DNA from: Hymenobacter sp. YC55
GTDB taxonomy: Bacteria > Bacteroidota > Bacteroidia > Cytophagales > Hymenobacteraceae
Direction of reading: 5' to 3'
Assembly: GCF_029433095.1 (NCBI RefSeq)
Contig: NZ_JARNTX010000001.1
Location: forward strand, 372,001-436,000
Length of the DNA stretch: 64,000 bases
The notes beneath the pieces were generated by a model. That model was given only the letters and a program-made list of their open reading frames with translations. It was not told where the DNA came from and searched no databases. Below are positions 45,901 to 54,170 of this stretch, one piece after another (position 1 is the first letter of the stretch; each line of letters starts with the position of its first letter). Both the position numbers and the translations under genes were made by a program.

Positions 45901-46719
45901 GGCGCGTATGTTGTTGGCAAACCCACCTTCGCCAGTGAAAGCCGTAGCAAAAGACAAAGGAGCTCCTGGAGCAATGTCGTAGATGAGCTGCACCATGGCG
46001 CGTCCTTCATCAGAACCCTGGCCGGTATTCAAGTCCTGAATCACCTGTACGTTGGCTGGCAAGTCGCCGGAGGCCACGTCGGCCGCAGCACCTGAAAGAT
46101 TGTTATAGGAGTCGCTAAGCACGCCCACGCGTACTCCCTGGCCATTGTAGCTGGTAGGCCGGGCCCCCCGTACGCGGTTGGCTTCCAAGATGTAGTCGGC
46201 TTGGTTTAGTACCCGGCCAGCGCGTTGTTCGGGCTGCAATACGGGCAATACGCCTAGTAGCCCACGCTTGTCGAGTGTACTCAAGCCATCTGAACCCGGT
46301 GCTAGCTGTGTAATCGGCAAATACCCCTCTACGAAGTGTAGCCGCGGAAAGGAGCTAACTACTTGGAAGCCTCTGGAGGTTAATTGAGGCAACAATGCGC
46401 TTACGTCTTCAGCCGTAATGCGCACCATTACCGACGGAGTTGAGCTAGCCGCTGCGCCGCGTTGCGCTGCGCCTGTTGCAGGCGTCAGCGTTAGTCCAGC
46501 AAACTCGCTTTGTAGCTGCTGAGGCGAGTTGAGCGCCCGTGAGCGTTGATAAAGCTGCTGCAAATCGCCGGCAATCCGTGACTTAGGATCGGCGCGAAAG
46601 TTAGGATTGGGCACTGCGCTTGTTCGGGCAGCTTTGCGTAGTGGCAGTTGCGGTCCGTCTTGCGCCAGCGTGGAGCTAGCACTCAGGAGCGCAAGCGCTA
46701 ATAAGTAGATCTTTTGCAT
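42970..46719 (-). CDS. Secreted S8/S53-like serine peptidase with PKD domains and T9SS sorting domain
   Basis: A 1249-residue exported protease precursor: signal peptide MQKIYLLALALLSASSTLA, then a prodomain, then a subtilase-fold catalytic domain. D203 (VRVGVLSDSYNN) and S550 (FFGTSAAAPNAAAVAAL) are clear. No HGTH motif is seen; the equivalent region reads GSDEGRAMVQLIYDIAPGA with E238, suggesting an S53-like Glu-Asp-Ser triad. A choice-of-anchor-like region follows (about 620-800), then two PKD domains (TAYAWSFPGGNPSTS, TTYAWTFAGGSPATS). The C terminus has a T9SS type A sorting domain (LLAYPNPLSNGATLTLQLPQ, ending RRVLVQ). Probably cell-surface attached or released by type IX secretion. Confidence 0.9.
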   Translation of the reverse strand: MQKIYLLALALLSASSTLAQDGPQLPLRKAARTSAVPNPNFRADPKSRIAGDLQQLYQRSRALNSPQQLQSEFAGLTLTPATGAAQRGAAASSTPSVMVRITAEDVSALLPQLTSRGFQVVSSFPRLHFVEGYLPITQLAPGSDGLSTLDKRGLLGVLPVLQPEQRAGRVLNQADYILEANRVRGARPTSYNGQGVRVGVLSDSYNNLSGAAADVASGDLPANVQVIQDLNTGQGSDEGRAMVQLIYDIAPGAPLSFATAFTGEGGFANNIRALADPARGNCKVIVDDVFYFAEPMFQDGVIAQAVEEVTTQRGVAYYSSAGNQANLSSEYISPAFLPTTAGSADLNFAPTGSPSDTRQRFRIAKRQSLRVALQWSDPFYTTAGVRTDLDMYLLRANGDTVARQATNNTLNQTPVEVFTFNNVSSDTITLYDLVIRRRSGTADPARLKYVFFEGNPPREYFTGSGTIIGHAASLSAQAVAATPSYSRLVPESFSSIGSPTILFAPDGTPLPTPSTRPKPDITSVDGVSTTFFSGSALPDPQDGFLFFGTSAAAPNAAAVAALVWQAEPNLTQAQLKIRLQNTARDLGPAGFDNFTGAGLINAYNAIFGPATPIVGPFIETFDGPPGLARAWELTDRNGARSLVRSDFNPASAPGQLVQDGFFPYYNIGSGTSEATLRLNLLATPTGGWNLTFRHKKFTGEIDNQMPVTFTGTSNTDGVAMSVDGGVTWYRVADLTGTAATTNYQTVTVDLSALASANNLTLGPDVRIRFQRFGSTRVDATATTQRGGRAFDDVAITGPVANQAPVPLFSTSTSPANPICPGSTVQFESTTLFGTPTAYAWSFPGGNPSTSTIANPAVTYATAGSYDVTLTITTANGTATRTVPGAVVVSAEVPVAGFTVRPRTPLCPGTPVTFLNQSTNTRCTTTYAWTFAGGSPATSTELNPTVTFAAAGTYTVTLTATNANGSNTSTRSVVIQAGAALPYAETFQSGLPATWAVFNPDNGITWSYAPSVTRKDGTAGPALALPFGPYSTVGQRDSLQSPLLDLRAQTQATLRFDLAYAPIVDAASGNDSLAVDVFAACTNVRLGRAYLKSALTGLPTTTPRDAYFTPTAANQWRQENVDLAAFANQQVYLRFIAFNQYGNNLYLTNVRVDNSGVLSARTQADSPSLLAYPNPLSNGATLTLQLPQVAGAASIRLVDAVGRVSWQTQWTLSGNASLHRTLPVTLAPGLYTVLCQTADGQQFSRRVLVQ

Positions 46720-47167
46720 TACACAGAATGGGTATGTGAAAAAAAGACAGTCATATATAAAAAATTGAAGGGAAGAGTCGCTGTTTTAAGTCAATAGCGG
46801 AGGCAACTGAAAGTAGTAAAATATTGGAAAAAATTAAAATAATAGTTTTAAAGCTCAATTGCTCCCTACAAAAACATTCCTTATGTAGGATAAAAACTAT
46901 ATTAAATCGATATAATTTTATAAAGCACTGCAATCAAATGCACCTAAGCTTTCAATAAACTTTGCATACCATATTCAGCTACAAAGTCGACTGGCTGCAT
47001 GAGCACCCGCGTGTCCAGAATTGGTGAGTAGTAGCTTAAAAGCTGATAGTAGACCTAGAGTTTGTTGGCTAGCCGCGCGCCCAGTCTAGCACTGGTAATT
47101 GTGAAAAGACTTAATGTGAAAAAAGGAGAATAGCTGTGGAAATAAGCTATTCACTGTAGCTTGCACT
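46720..47167. other. AT-rich intergenic region
   Basis: It lies between divergent genes. The part at about 46740-46930 is much richer in A and T than its surroundings, with no supported gene (an open frame of 60 codons at 46751-46933 is unconvincing). An 8-bp perfect hairpin, GAATAGCT (47128-47135) with AGCTATTC (47145-47152), sits just before the PLP enzyme gene, preceded by an AAAAGGAGAA stretch. Confidence 0.5.
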
Positions 47168-48394
47168 GTGCACGACGCGGCCTACTCAGATTGTGGCTCC
47201 GGTGCCACGCCAAGTACGCATCATCACGAAGCCCTCAAGTTTCCGTCTTACATGCATATCACGCCCAAAATCACCCCGATATATCAAACTTCGGTTTTCA
47301 AGTTTGAGGACCTCAACGACTTGGAGCTGTACTTCGGGGAGCCCGGCAGCCGCTACATGTACTCACGCAACGGCAACCCTAATTCCGATGAGCTGGCCGA
47401 TGCAGTGAATTTGCTGGAGAATGGGGCGGGCGCAATAGCTACGGGCTCTGGAATGGCCGCCATCTTCGCAGCTATCATGACGTACTGCGCTGCCGACGAC
47501 CACGTGCTGTGCGCTGCTGATATCTACGGTGGCTCTTCGGCGCTGCTAAACTTGGAGCTAAATCGGCTTGGTATTGCCGTCACTTACGTGCCTTTCGAGG
47601 CGCTTGGCGGGGACCTGACGCCTTATTTGCAGCCTCGCACACGGTTATTGCTCTGTGAAACACTCAGCAACCCGCTGTTGCGCGTGGTGGACTTGCGTGC
47701 CACTGCCGAGGCTTGCCATGTCTGTGGGTTGAAGCTGGTGGTCGATAATACGTTTGCCACTCCTATACTTACGCGCCCTTTCGAGTACGAAGTTGATCTG
47801 GTAATCCATAGCGTGACCAAATACATTTCCGGCCATTCGGATGTGACGGCTGGAGTGGTTGTGACGCGTGTTGAGGAGGATGCAGCCCGGCTCAAGCAGA
47901 TCGGTATGCTGTTTGGCCTTACGCTTAGCCCCATGGAAAGCTGGCTGGCAGTACGTGGCCTTAAGACGCTACGCCTGCGAATGGAAGCACACTGCCGCAA
48001 TGCAGAAGCTATTGCCCGCTTTTTAGAGCAACAGCCAACGGTCAGAGCGGTGCACTACCCTGGTTTACACGAGCACCCGCAGCACCAGTTGGCTGCCGCG
48101 CAAGGTCGCCAGTTGTTCGGCGGCATGTTGTCTTTCCAGTTAGAGGATGAAGTCGAAGTAGTAAATCAATTTATGCGAGCCACGAAGCGGTTTCCTTTTG
48201 CGCCTTCTCTAGCCGGAGTAGACTCCTCCTTGTCGTATCCGCTTGGAACTTCGCACCGGTCGCTTACGCCTCAACAGCAGGTAGACTTAGGTATAACCGT
48301 TGGCCTAGTACGCTTATCAGTGGGCATCGAACCAGTAGAGGAATTAGTAACTGATTTAGAGCAAGCCTTCGCAACTGTAGCCCACCTAGTCTAG
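47168..48394 (+). CDS. Cys/Met-metabolism PLP-dependent enzyme (cystathionine synthase/lyase or methionine gamma-lyase type)
   Basis: A 408-residue PLP enzyme of the transsulfuration family. Seen are ITPIYQTSVFKFEDLNDLE, YSRNGNPN, GAGAIATGSGMAAIFAAIM, D193 (VVDNTFATPILTRPF) and the PLP lysine K218 (IHSVTKYISGHSDVTAGV). Family subtypes (MetB, MetC, methionine gamma-lyase or O-acetylhomoserine sulfhydrylase) cannot be separated by eye. The start is uncertain: GTG 47168 or ATG 47252 (MHITPKITPIYQ). It stands alone between an AT-rich intergenic region and a gene desert, with normal GC. Confidence 0.85.
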   Translation: MHDAAYSDCGSGATPSTHHHEALKFPSYMHITPKITPIYQTSVFKFEDLNDLELYFGEPGSRYMYSRNGNPNSDELADAVNLLENGAGAIATGSGMAAIFAAIMTYCAADDHVLCAADIYGGSSALLNLELNRLGIAVTYVPFEALGGDLTPYLQPRTRLLLCETLSNPLLRVVDLRATAEACHVCGLKLVVDNTFATPILTRPFEYEVDLVIHSVTKYISGHSDVTAGVVVTRVEEDAARLKQIGMLFGLTLSPMESWLAVRGLKTLRLRMEAHCRNAEAIARFLEQQPTVRAVHYPGLHEHPQHQLAAAQGRQLFGGMLSFQLEDEVEVVNQFMRATKRFPFAPSLAGVDSSLSYPLGTSHRSLTPQQQVDLGITVGLVRLSVGIEPVEELVTDLEQAFATVAHLV

Positions 48395-49472
48395 CCAATT
48401 CTAACTGGCTAAAAGCATACTATCTGCAAAAATCTTGTACTGCATCATGATGCTTTTGTGCTCTTAAAACTAGTGAATGAACTTTATGTACTAAGTTGTC
48501 TGACTTTGTACTGAATTTATCATCTGAAGGAGACAAATTCTCTTTGTTATATCATAGATGTTTTAAGCGCATAAGCTATTGAAATACAGTGTATTAAATG
48601 GATAGATGTTAGGTTTGCTTGTTTTTGCCCAGCAAGTAATTCCAGTTAGAATCTGTTGAGTGTTTATACTTCTCAACAGATTTTAACTGGAATTATCGTA
48701 ATGAGGTGTGCCGAACTAGCCAAATAGTAAATCAATTATGGCTCATCCACTTCAAGTGCTGTAACCCCAACACTCGCACTGATCTTAGTATGCGGCTGTG
48801 CGCTTGGCCAATTTTATAAGTTGCATGTCAACGACGCTGCCTAATGGATACCTACTCTAGATAGGTGTTTATAGAGCGCACTGAGTGCTTCACTATCCCG
48901 CTGGTCTGTTGCTTTTTGGCGGAGTGTATAAGACCCAGTTACACACTACTAGAATAGTGTAGCAAGCTCATTAGATAAGCTCGTTATTGAGAACTGCTTT
49001 CAGGTATGCTTTATTCTCAGCTAACAGAGAGACTAAAATCAGTTAGCTCGCCTAGTAAAGGCAAAAATCCTTACACTTAAGGCAAGTTGCACAATTGCTA
49101 TAATGTGTATTTGTTTATTTTTATTTCGCCAAAAAAAACATAGAATCTTTATAAATTAAACATATTTAATCTATATTGCTGTTCAATGCCTACAGCACTT
49201 GTGCTTTATCAATAAGTAGCTCAACTGCTTTGATACTATAGTCTATTGTAGAATACATGGGCTTGGGTCTATGTAGACTATCGCAAAACGAAATGCCGAA
49301 CGTATAGGCAAGCACAGCAGTAACAGCACCTTGAGGTGTTATTGCAGGCAAGAGTGCGCATTGCAACTAGTTGACGGTTAATCAGCAAAAGCCTAGAAGC
49401 GCTTTCTGTGGATTCCTTTTTTACCTGTTTTTTACGTCTCAAGTGTAACCCGCAAATTCACACAAGAAATAT
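48395..49472. other. 1078-base AT-rich intergenic region
   Basis: The largest gene-free stretch in the window; no open frame reads like a protein on either strand. It contains a 23-base hairpin (48638-48694, listed separately), and short self-complementary stretches such as AGCTAAC...GTTAGCT near 49018-49048. The base composition is clearly lower in GC than the flanking housekeeping regions. Confidence 0.6.
48638..48694. repeat. 23-bp inverted repeat in the gene desert
   Basis: Bases 48638-48660 (AATTCCAGTT...CTGTTGAG) and 48672-48694 form a 23-bp stem with one G-U type mismatch around an 11-base loop. There is no flanking T-run, so it may be a remnant of a mobile element or an RNA structure rather than a standard terminator. 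Confidence 0.6.
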
Positions 49473-51152
49473 ATGTTGCTTGCCCCCAAGAATGTGACTG
49501 TTGTAAGCAGAAGGGAAGGTGCAGTTGATTATTTAAATAAATACAGTGGCAGAATATTGCTGGCACTTGTTACTGCAGGCATATTTCTGCGGATATTTCA
49601 CTTGTTTGATAACAGATCCTTTTGGATAGATGAGCTCTATTTGAATGGCAATGTTATAAAAATGGGGTTTTGGGAGCTGATTACTAAACCGATGGATTAT
49701 GAGCAAAAAGCGCCCTTAGGTTATTTGTGGGCATCCAAGCTTGCTGTAATTCTATTCGGCAAAGGCGAGAAAGCCCTTCGTTTATTTTCTCTGATCTGCG
49801 GAATAAGTTCTCTATTCTTCTTTATACCTGTCACACGTTATTTTTTAAAACCTTGGGCGGCGTTAATAGCAGTCGGTATCCTAGCTTTTGGCGAACCATT
49901 TGTTTACCACTCGACCGAGGCAAAGCAATATAGCACAGAGCTATTTGCTGCGGTTATGGCTTTATATCTTTTTGTTAAATTCCACAAAGCATTAGATACA
50001 AGGTCGCTTTTGTTATGGGGAATTGGTGGTGGACTTTTAGTCTGGTTTTCTTATTCCTCTATATTCGTTCTTGCTGGAATAGCTATTGTAGTAAGTAGTA
50101 GTTTGCTCCTTAGTAAGGACTGGAAGAATTTTTCGCTTAAGCTAATTCCATTTACTATCTGGCTGTTTAGCTTTTCACTCGTTTATTTATTCTTCCTACG
50201 CAAATACGAAGATTCGGGCTGGCTCAAAAACTTCTTTGAAGTTATATATGATGCCTATATGCCACTGCCACCTTCCTCTAAGAAAAACTTTGTTTGGTTT
50301 GCGTATACGCATTATATGCTGCTAGAGCGAAACTTAGGCCTGTTAACCAAATTTGGTGATCATATAAAAGATTACTCTCTCATACAGACTTTTTTTAGAA
50401 TGCCATTCCTTCCCATTATTCTGGAGGTAATCGGTGTTTTTGTTTTGTTCAGAAAAAATAAGTACAGGTTCTTTATTCTTACTTTGCCAATAGGTTTGAC
50501 GTTGCTTGCGTCTGGCTTTAAAGCTTATCCGTTTTACGAACGATTTATATTATTTCTTGCTCCGCTCTTTATTATGCTTATTGCCTATGGGGCGCAAAGC
50601 GTTGCTGATTTTTTTGGAAAAAATAAGAATACTGTTGTTGCCCCTATACTCTTTTTTCTCGTGTTGCTTCCTCCTACCTGGAATGCTATCAGGTTTACCT
50701 TGGATCCTAGCCATTTATATAAGAAAGAATACAATAGAGAAGCATTACTTTATGCAAATGATCGATACCAAGAAGGCGATGCCGTGTATGTATACTGGAC
50801 AATGAACCACGCCTACAAATACTATAAGGATGCTTACAATCTTAAATATGACGCGTTAGGCCGTGATGACTTAAGGCATGTAACAGCTAGTAAGCAAGAA
50901 TATTACGATAAAATACGGCAGCAATTCGGCGACCTGCGCGGAAAAAAGCGTCTCTGGCTTATACAGAATCCTGATTTAAGAAATAATATTGGAGATTACC
51001 CAGGCCGCACTCCGAAGTGGTACTATGATCTTAATTTTCTTCCCGGCAGAGAATTAGAAAATGTTGTGTCTTCACTTGGCGCAACTCCAGTCGATAGTTT
51101 CCAACGCCCAAGCATTGATGTTAAATTATACATCCTAAAAGATCCTAAGTAA
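49473..51152 (+). CDS. GT39-like polytopic membrane glycosyltransferase
   Basis: A 559-residue inner-membrane protein with about 11 hydrophobic segments. The first loop contains FDNRSFWIDELYLN, the Asp-Glu signature position of GT39/ArnT-PMT-type GT-C enzymes, which transfer a sugar from a polyprenyl-phosphate donor. YHSTEAKQYS and FKAYPFYERFILFLAPLF are typical further motifs. The C-terminal 150 residues form a soluble extracytoplasmic part (YANDRYQEGDAVYVYWTMNH). Composition and codon use are markedly AT-rich relative to neighbours, suggesting acquisition by transfer. It may act with the downstream pgl-like genes (inference). Confidence 0.82.
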   Translation: MLLAPKNVTVVSRREGAVDYLNKYSGRILLALVTAGIFLRIFHLFDNRSFWIDELYLNGNVIKMGFWELITKPMDYEQKAPLGYLWASKLAVILFGKGEKALRLFSLICGISSLFFFIPVTRYFLKPWAALIAVGILAFGEPFVYHSTEAKQYSTELFAAVMALYLFVKFHKALDTRSLLLWGIGGGLLVWFSYSSIFVLAGIAIVVSSSLLLSKDWKNFSLKLIPFTIWLFSFSLVYLFFLRKYEDSGWLKNFFEVIYDAYMPLPPSSKKNFVWFAYTHYMLLERNLGLLTKFGDHIKDYSLIQTFFRMPFLPIILEVIGVFVLFRKNKYRFFILTLPIGLTLLASGFKAYPFYERFILFLAPLFIMLIAYGAQSVADFFGKNKNTVVAPILFFLVLLPPTWNAIRFTLDPSHLYKKEYNREALLYANDRYQEGDAVYVYWTMNHAYKYYKDAYNLKYDALGRDDLRHVTASKQEYYDKIRQQFGDLRGKKRLWLIQNPDLRNNIGDYPGRTPKWYYDLNFLPGRELENVVSSLGATPVDSFQRPSIDVKLYILKDPK

Positions 51153-51330
51153 TAGTAGGTGCCCACAAAAGGAATATCGAGCACTATTATCTAATGCACG
51201 GTTGCCTTTGTCTTGCTAAGTGGCGCAAGCGCCTACTTCTGAACACTACGCTCTTACTTTGTTGAGCTAGAGCCTATACTACAGGGCGGCGAAACACGTA
51301 TTGAAACGCCCACCTTTCATATTCTTGTTT

Positions 51331-52071
51331 ATGCGCCAAGTCTATTGCTTCCTGCCCTTGCTGCTAAGTGTTATATTTAGCTGCTCGAAAAAAGCGGAGC
51401 CGACGCAGAGTATTACAAAACCCGATTTGCTGCTGGTTTTTTACAAAACTAGTGGCTTCTACCATACCTCTATTCCGGCTGGTATCAGGGCCATTCAGCA
51501 GCTAGGTCAAAGCAATAATTTTCGCGTTGATACCACCAACAATGCCGCGCGTTTTCAACTCGATAGTCTGCGGAAATACAAGGCAGTCGTGTTCTTGAGC
51601 ACCACCCAAGATGTGCTAAATCCAGCTCAGCAGCAAGCATTTGAGCAGTATATCCGGCTGGGACGAGGATTTGTGGGTGTTCATGCCGCCACAGATACCG
51701 AGTACGAGTGGCCGTGGTACAATGGCTTGGTTGGCGCGTATTTCAATGGCCATCCTAAGGTTCAACAAGCGACGGTGCGTGTTACGGATAACAAGCACCC
51801 TGCTACGAGCTTCCTCCCAGCTCAATGGGTGCGTACCGATGAATGGTATAACTTCCGCAACCTAGCTACCGACCTGCGCGTGCTAGCTACGCTAGATGAA
51901 ACCACTTACACGGGTGGTACTAACGGGGCTAATCATCCTATTGCGTGGTGCCACTCGTACGATGGGGGGCGTGCCTTCTATACAGCCTTAGGCCACACAG
52001 ATGAAAGCTACCAGGAGCCGCTGTTTCTGCGGCATCTGCTCGGCGGTATTACATACGCTATAGGGAAGTAG
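51331..52071 (+). CDS. ThuA-domain lipoprotein
   Basis: A 246-residue lipoprotein with N terminus MRQVYCFLPLLLSVIFSC (lipobox Cys followed by Ser-Lys-Lys) and a ThuA-like (glutamine-amidotransferase-like) fold: LLLVFYKTSGFYHTSIPAGI, KAVVFLSTTQDVLN, GRGFVGVHAATDTEYEWPWY, TDEWYNFRN and HPIAWCHSYDGGRAFYTALG. This layout is typical of Bacteroidota ThuA proteins implicated in sugar metabolism; catalytic activity is unproven. ATG 51331 is chosen; the upstream TTG at 51301 would add 10 residues before the signal. Confidence 0.88.
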   Translation: MRQVYCFLPLLLSVIFSCSKKAEPTQSITKPDLLLVFYKTSGFYHTSIPAGIRAIQQLGQSNNFRVDTTNNAARFQLDSLRKYKAVVFLSTTQDVLNPAQQQAFEQYIRLGRGFVGVHAATDTEYEWPWYNGLVGAYFNGHPKVQQATVRVTDNKHPATSFLPAQWVRTDEWYNFRNLATDLRVLATLDETTYTGGTNGANHPIAWCHSYDGGRAFYTALGHTDESYQEPLFLRHLLGGITYAIGK

Positions 52072-52198
52072 TGCCGTATTACTGTAGGCGCCCCTGATTT
52101 TGGACACGTTTTGGCGGTTTCTGTACTTGATGCAGGTAGGTCTTTGCTTTCTAACCTATTGGTGTTGGCTAGACTCGCAGAAAAGGCCGCCCTTGGTT

Positions 52199-53338
52199 CT
52201 ATAGTATTTCCTTCACGGCATCTGTCACGCGTCGCAGATCCATCTCCGTCATGGCGGTGCCAGAAGGCAGGCAGAGGCCACGCGCAAATAGGTCAGCACA
52301 AAGGTTGCCGCCATACATCGGAGCCGTAGCAAAGAGCGGCTGCAGGTGTAGTGGCTTCCAGAGCGGACGGCTTTCAATGTTGCGCGTTTCGAGGTGGAGC
52401 CGTAGTTGCTCGGGGGTGACGGTGGTTTCGGCAGGGTCAAGGAGCAGGGTGGTGAGCCAGCGGTTGCTGCGGCTGCCTGTTGGTTCGGTAGGCGCGAGTT
52501 GTAATCCGGGAATACCTGCCAAATGCTCACGGTACCATGCGTAGATTTCGCGCCGCCGCTTCACTCGGTCTTCGATCAGCTCCATCTGGCCACGACCAAT
52601 ACCCGCTAATAAGTTGCTTAGCCGGTAGTTATAGCCTGTTTCGGAGTGCTGATAATGCGGAGCCGCATCCTTGGCTTGGGAAGCCAGGTATCGGGCTCTA
52701 CGCGCCAAGTCGCTGTTGTTGGTGACTAGCGCCCCGCCTCCGCTGGTAGTAAGGATCTTATTGCCATTGAAGGAAAACACGCTCACCGCGCCAAACGAGC
52801 CCAACGGCTGTCCCGCATAGCGGGAGCCCAGTGCTTCGGCTGCGTCTTCGAGCACCGGAATATTATACTCAGCGGCTATTGCCAGAATTTCGCGCAGCTT
52901 GGCGGGCATGCCGTATAGGTGCACAACCAGCAATGCCTTCGGTTGGCGGCCCTGCCGGAGCTGGTCTTCTATGGCTTCACGTAGGCGCTCGGGGCACAAG
53001 TTCCAAGTATCGGCTTCGCTGTCGACGAAGACGGGCGTGGCTCCGAGGTACGTAATGGGGTTGGCGGTGGCCACGAAAGTGAACGAAGGGCATAGCACCA
53101 CATCTCCTGGCCCAACACCAAGTAAAATCAGTCCGAGGTGAATGGCCGCCGTGCCCGACGTAAGGGCGATGCAGTGGCCAGCACCAGTAAATTCGCAAAT
53201 ATCTCGCTCGAAGCCGTCCAGATTGGGGCCGGTAGGAGCCACCCAATTGTCTTCAAGTGCTTTGTGTAAATAATTAATTTCGTGCCGGCCCAAGTGAGGC
53301 GGCGATAGGTATAGACGATCGTAATCTTGACTGCGCAT
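52199..53338 (-). CDS. pglE: DegT/DnrJ/EryC1/StrS aminotransferase (PglE-like)
   Basis: A 379-residue PLP-dependent sugar aminotransferase. Seen: LSPPHLGRHEINYLHKALED, GAGHCIALTSGTAAIHLGLI, PSFTFVATANPITYLGATPVFVD, the VLEDAAEALGS region and the PLP lysine K in FSFNGNKILTTSGGG. It converts a UDP-4-keto sugar to the 4-amino sugar in bacillosamine-type pathways when clustered with PglC and PglD. Gene order here is pglC-pglD-pglE on the minus strand, with 148 bases between pglD and pglE, so it may have its own promoter. The dehydratase pglF is not in the window. Confidence 0.85.
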   Translation of the reverse strand: MRSQDYDRLYLSPPHLGRHEINYLHKALEDNWVAPTGPNLDGFERDICEFTGAGHCIALTSGTAAIHLGLILLGVGPGDVVLCPSFTFVATANPITYLGATPVFVDSEADTWNLCPERLREAIEDQLRQGRQPKALLVVHLYGMPAKLREILAIAAEYNIPVLEDAAEALGSRYAGQPLGSFGAVSVFSFNGNKILTTSGGGALVTNNSDLARRARYLASQAKDAAPHYQHSETGYNYRLSNLLAGIGRGQMELIEDRVKRRREIYAWYREHLAGIPGLQLAPTEPTGSRSNRWLTTLLLDPAETTVTPEQLRLHLETRNIESRPLWKPLHLQPLFATAPMYGGNLCADLFARGLCLPSGTAMTEMDLRRVTDAVKEIL

Positions 53339-53486
53339 AAAGAAATTAAAGCCCGGGTTTTAGCTCAGGCTTGTTGTATAGGTGTTGCGAGGTAGTGAGA
53401 GTAGAAGCACAGGAAGCAGCAGAGGCTTGGTTGGATGGCATACTGCAGTATTGATTGTTAACTAAAAAGCCCGAGCAAAAGTAGTG

Positions 53487-54170
53487 CTACATCTGGTACT
53501 GCTTGGTCTTGATGGCCTGCGCTGGTACGCCAACGGCCGTGCAGTTAGCGGGCAGGTTGCGGACGGCTACGGCCCCGGCCCCGACTATAGTGCGGGCCCC
53601 CACATGCACATGGTTGATAACTGTGGCATTGGTGCCCAAGTACACGCCCGTTTCCAGATGGGCAGCGCCGCCCACATTGGCGTGCGGCATCAAGGAGCAG
53701 AAATCTTCTAGCACCGCATCATGCCCAACAGTGCAGCCCAGGTTGAGCAATACATGTTGACCCAGGGTAATATCGGTAGTTAGAATGCAGCCTTGACTGA
53801 TGATGCAGCCTGCCCCTATCTGCAGGTTCTGGTAGGGCGCGCACGCCACCCCCGGATGAATAAGCGTGGCAAATGCCAAGTGCGGAGACGTAAGCTGCCT
53901 TACCACGGCTGCGCGGCTCTGACTGTTGCCTACTGCCACTACCACATGCAAGGGCGCCGTAACCTCGTTAAGGTCGGCGCTGGTGCCTAGGTAGGGTAAG
54001 CCGTGCAGCGTGTCCAAGGAAGGCCGAGCGTCGTCATAGAAGCCCGTAAGCTGCCAGGTAGGCTGATACTCGTTGATTTGGTGCACCAATACCAGTACCT
54101 CCCGGCCCAAACCGCCTGCCCCGAAGATGGCCAAAGGCCGCAGCTGTGGCGTATGTAAGTTAGTAGTCAT
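53487..54170 (-). CDS. pglD: PglD/NeuD-like sugar N-acetyltransferase
   Basis: A 227-residue acetyltransferase with an N-terminal nucleotide-sugar-binding Rossmann-like part (LAIFGAGGLGREVLVLVHQI) and a left-handed beta-helix with hexapeptide repeats (IGAGCIISQGCILTTDITLG, LNLGCTVGHDAVLEDF). The catalytic His of the family lies in TVGHD. It would acetylate the 4-amino sugar produced by the PglE-like enzyme. Its start overlaps the pglC stop by 4 bases (ATGA), so translation is coupled. Confidence 0.88.
   Translation of the reverse strand: MTTNLHTPQLRPLAIFGAGGLGREVLVLVHQINEYQPTWQLTGFYDDARPSLDTLHGLPYLGTSADLNEVTAPLHVVVAVGNSQSRAAVVRQLTSPHLAFATLIHPGVACAPYQNLQIGAGCIISQGCILTTDITLGQHVLLNLGCTVGHDAVLEDFCSLMPHANVGGAAHLETGVYLGTNATVINHVHVGARTIVGAGAVAVRNLPANCTAVGVPAQAIKTKQYQM

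Noticed and set aside
46751..46933. 60-codon open frame on the minus strand in the AT-rich gap
   Set aside because: Low-complexity hydrophobic product of an AT-rich region, with no start signal.
47100..47167. Hairpin before the PLP enzyme as an SAM riboswitch
   Set aside because: The 8-bp stem lacks the pseudoknot or core motifs of any known SAM riboswitch class.
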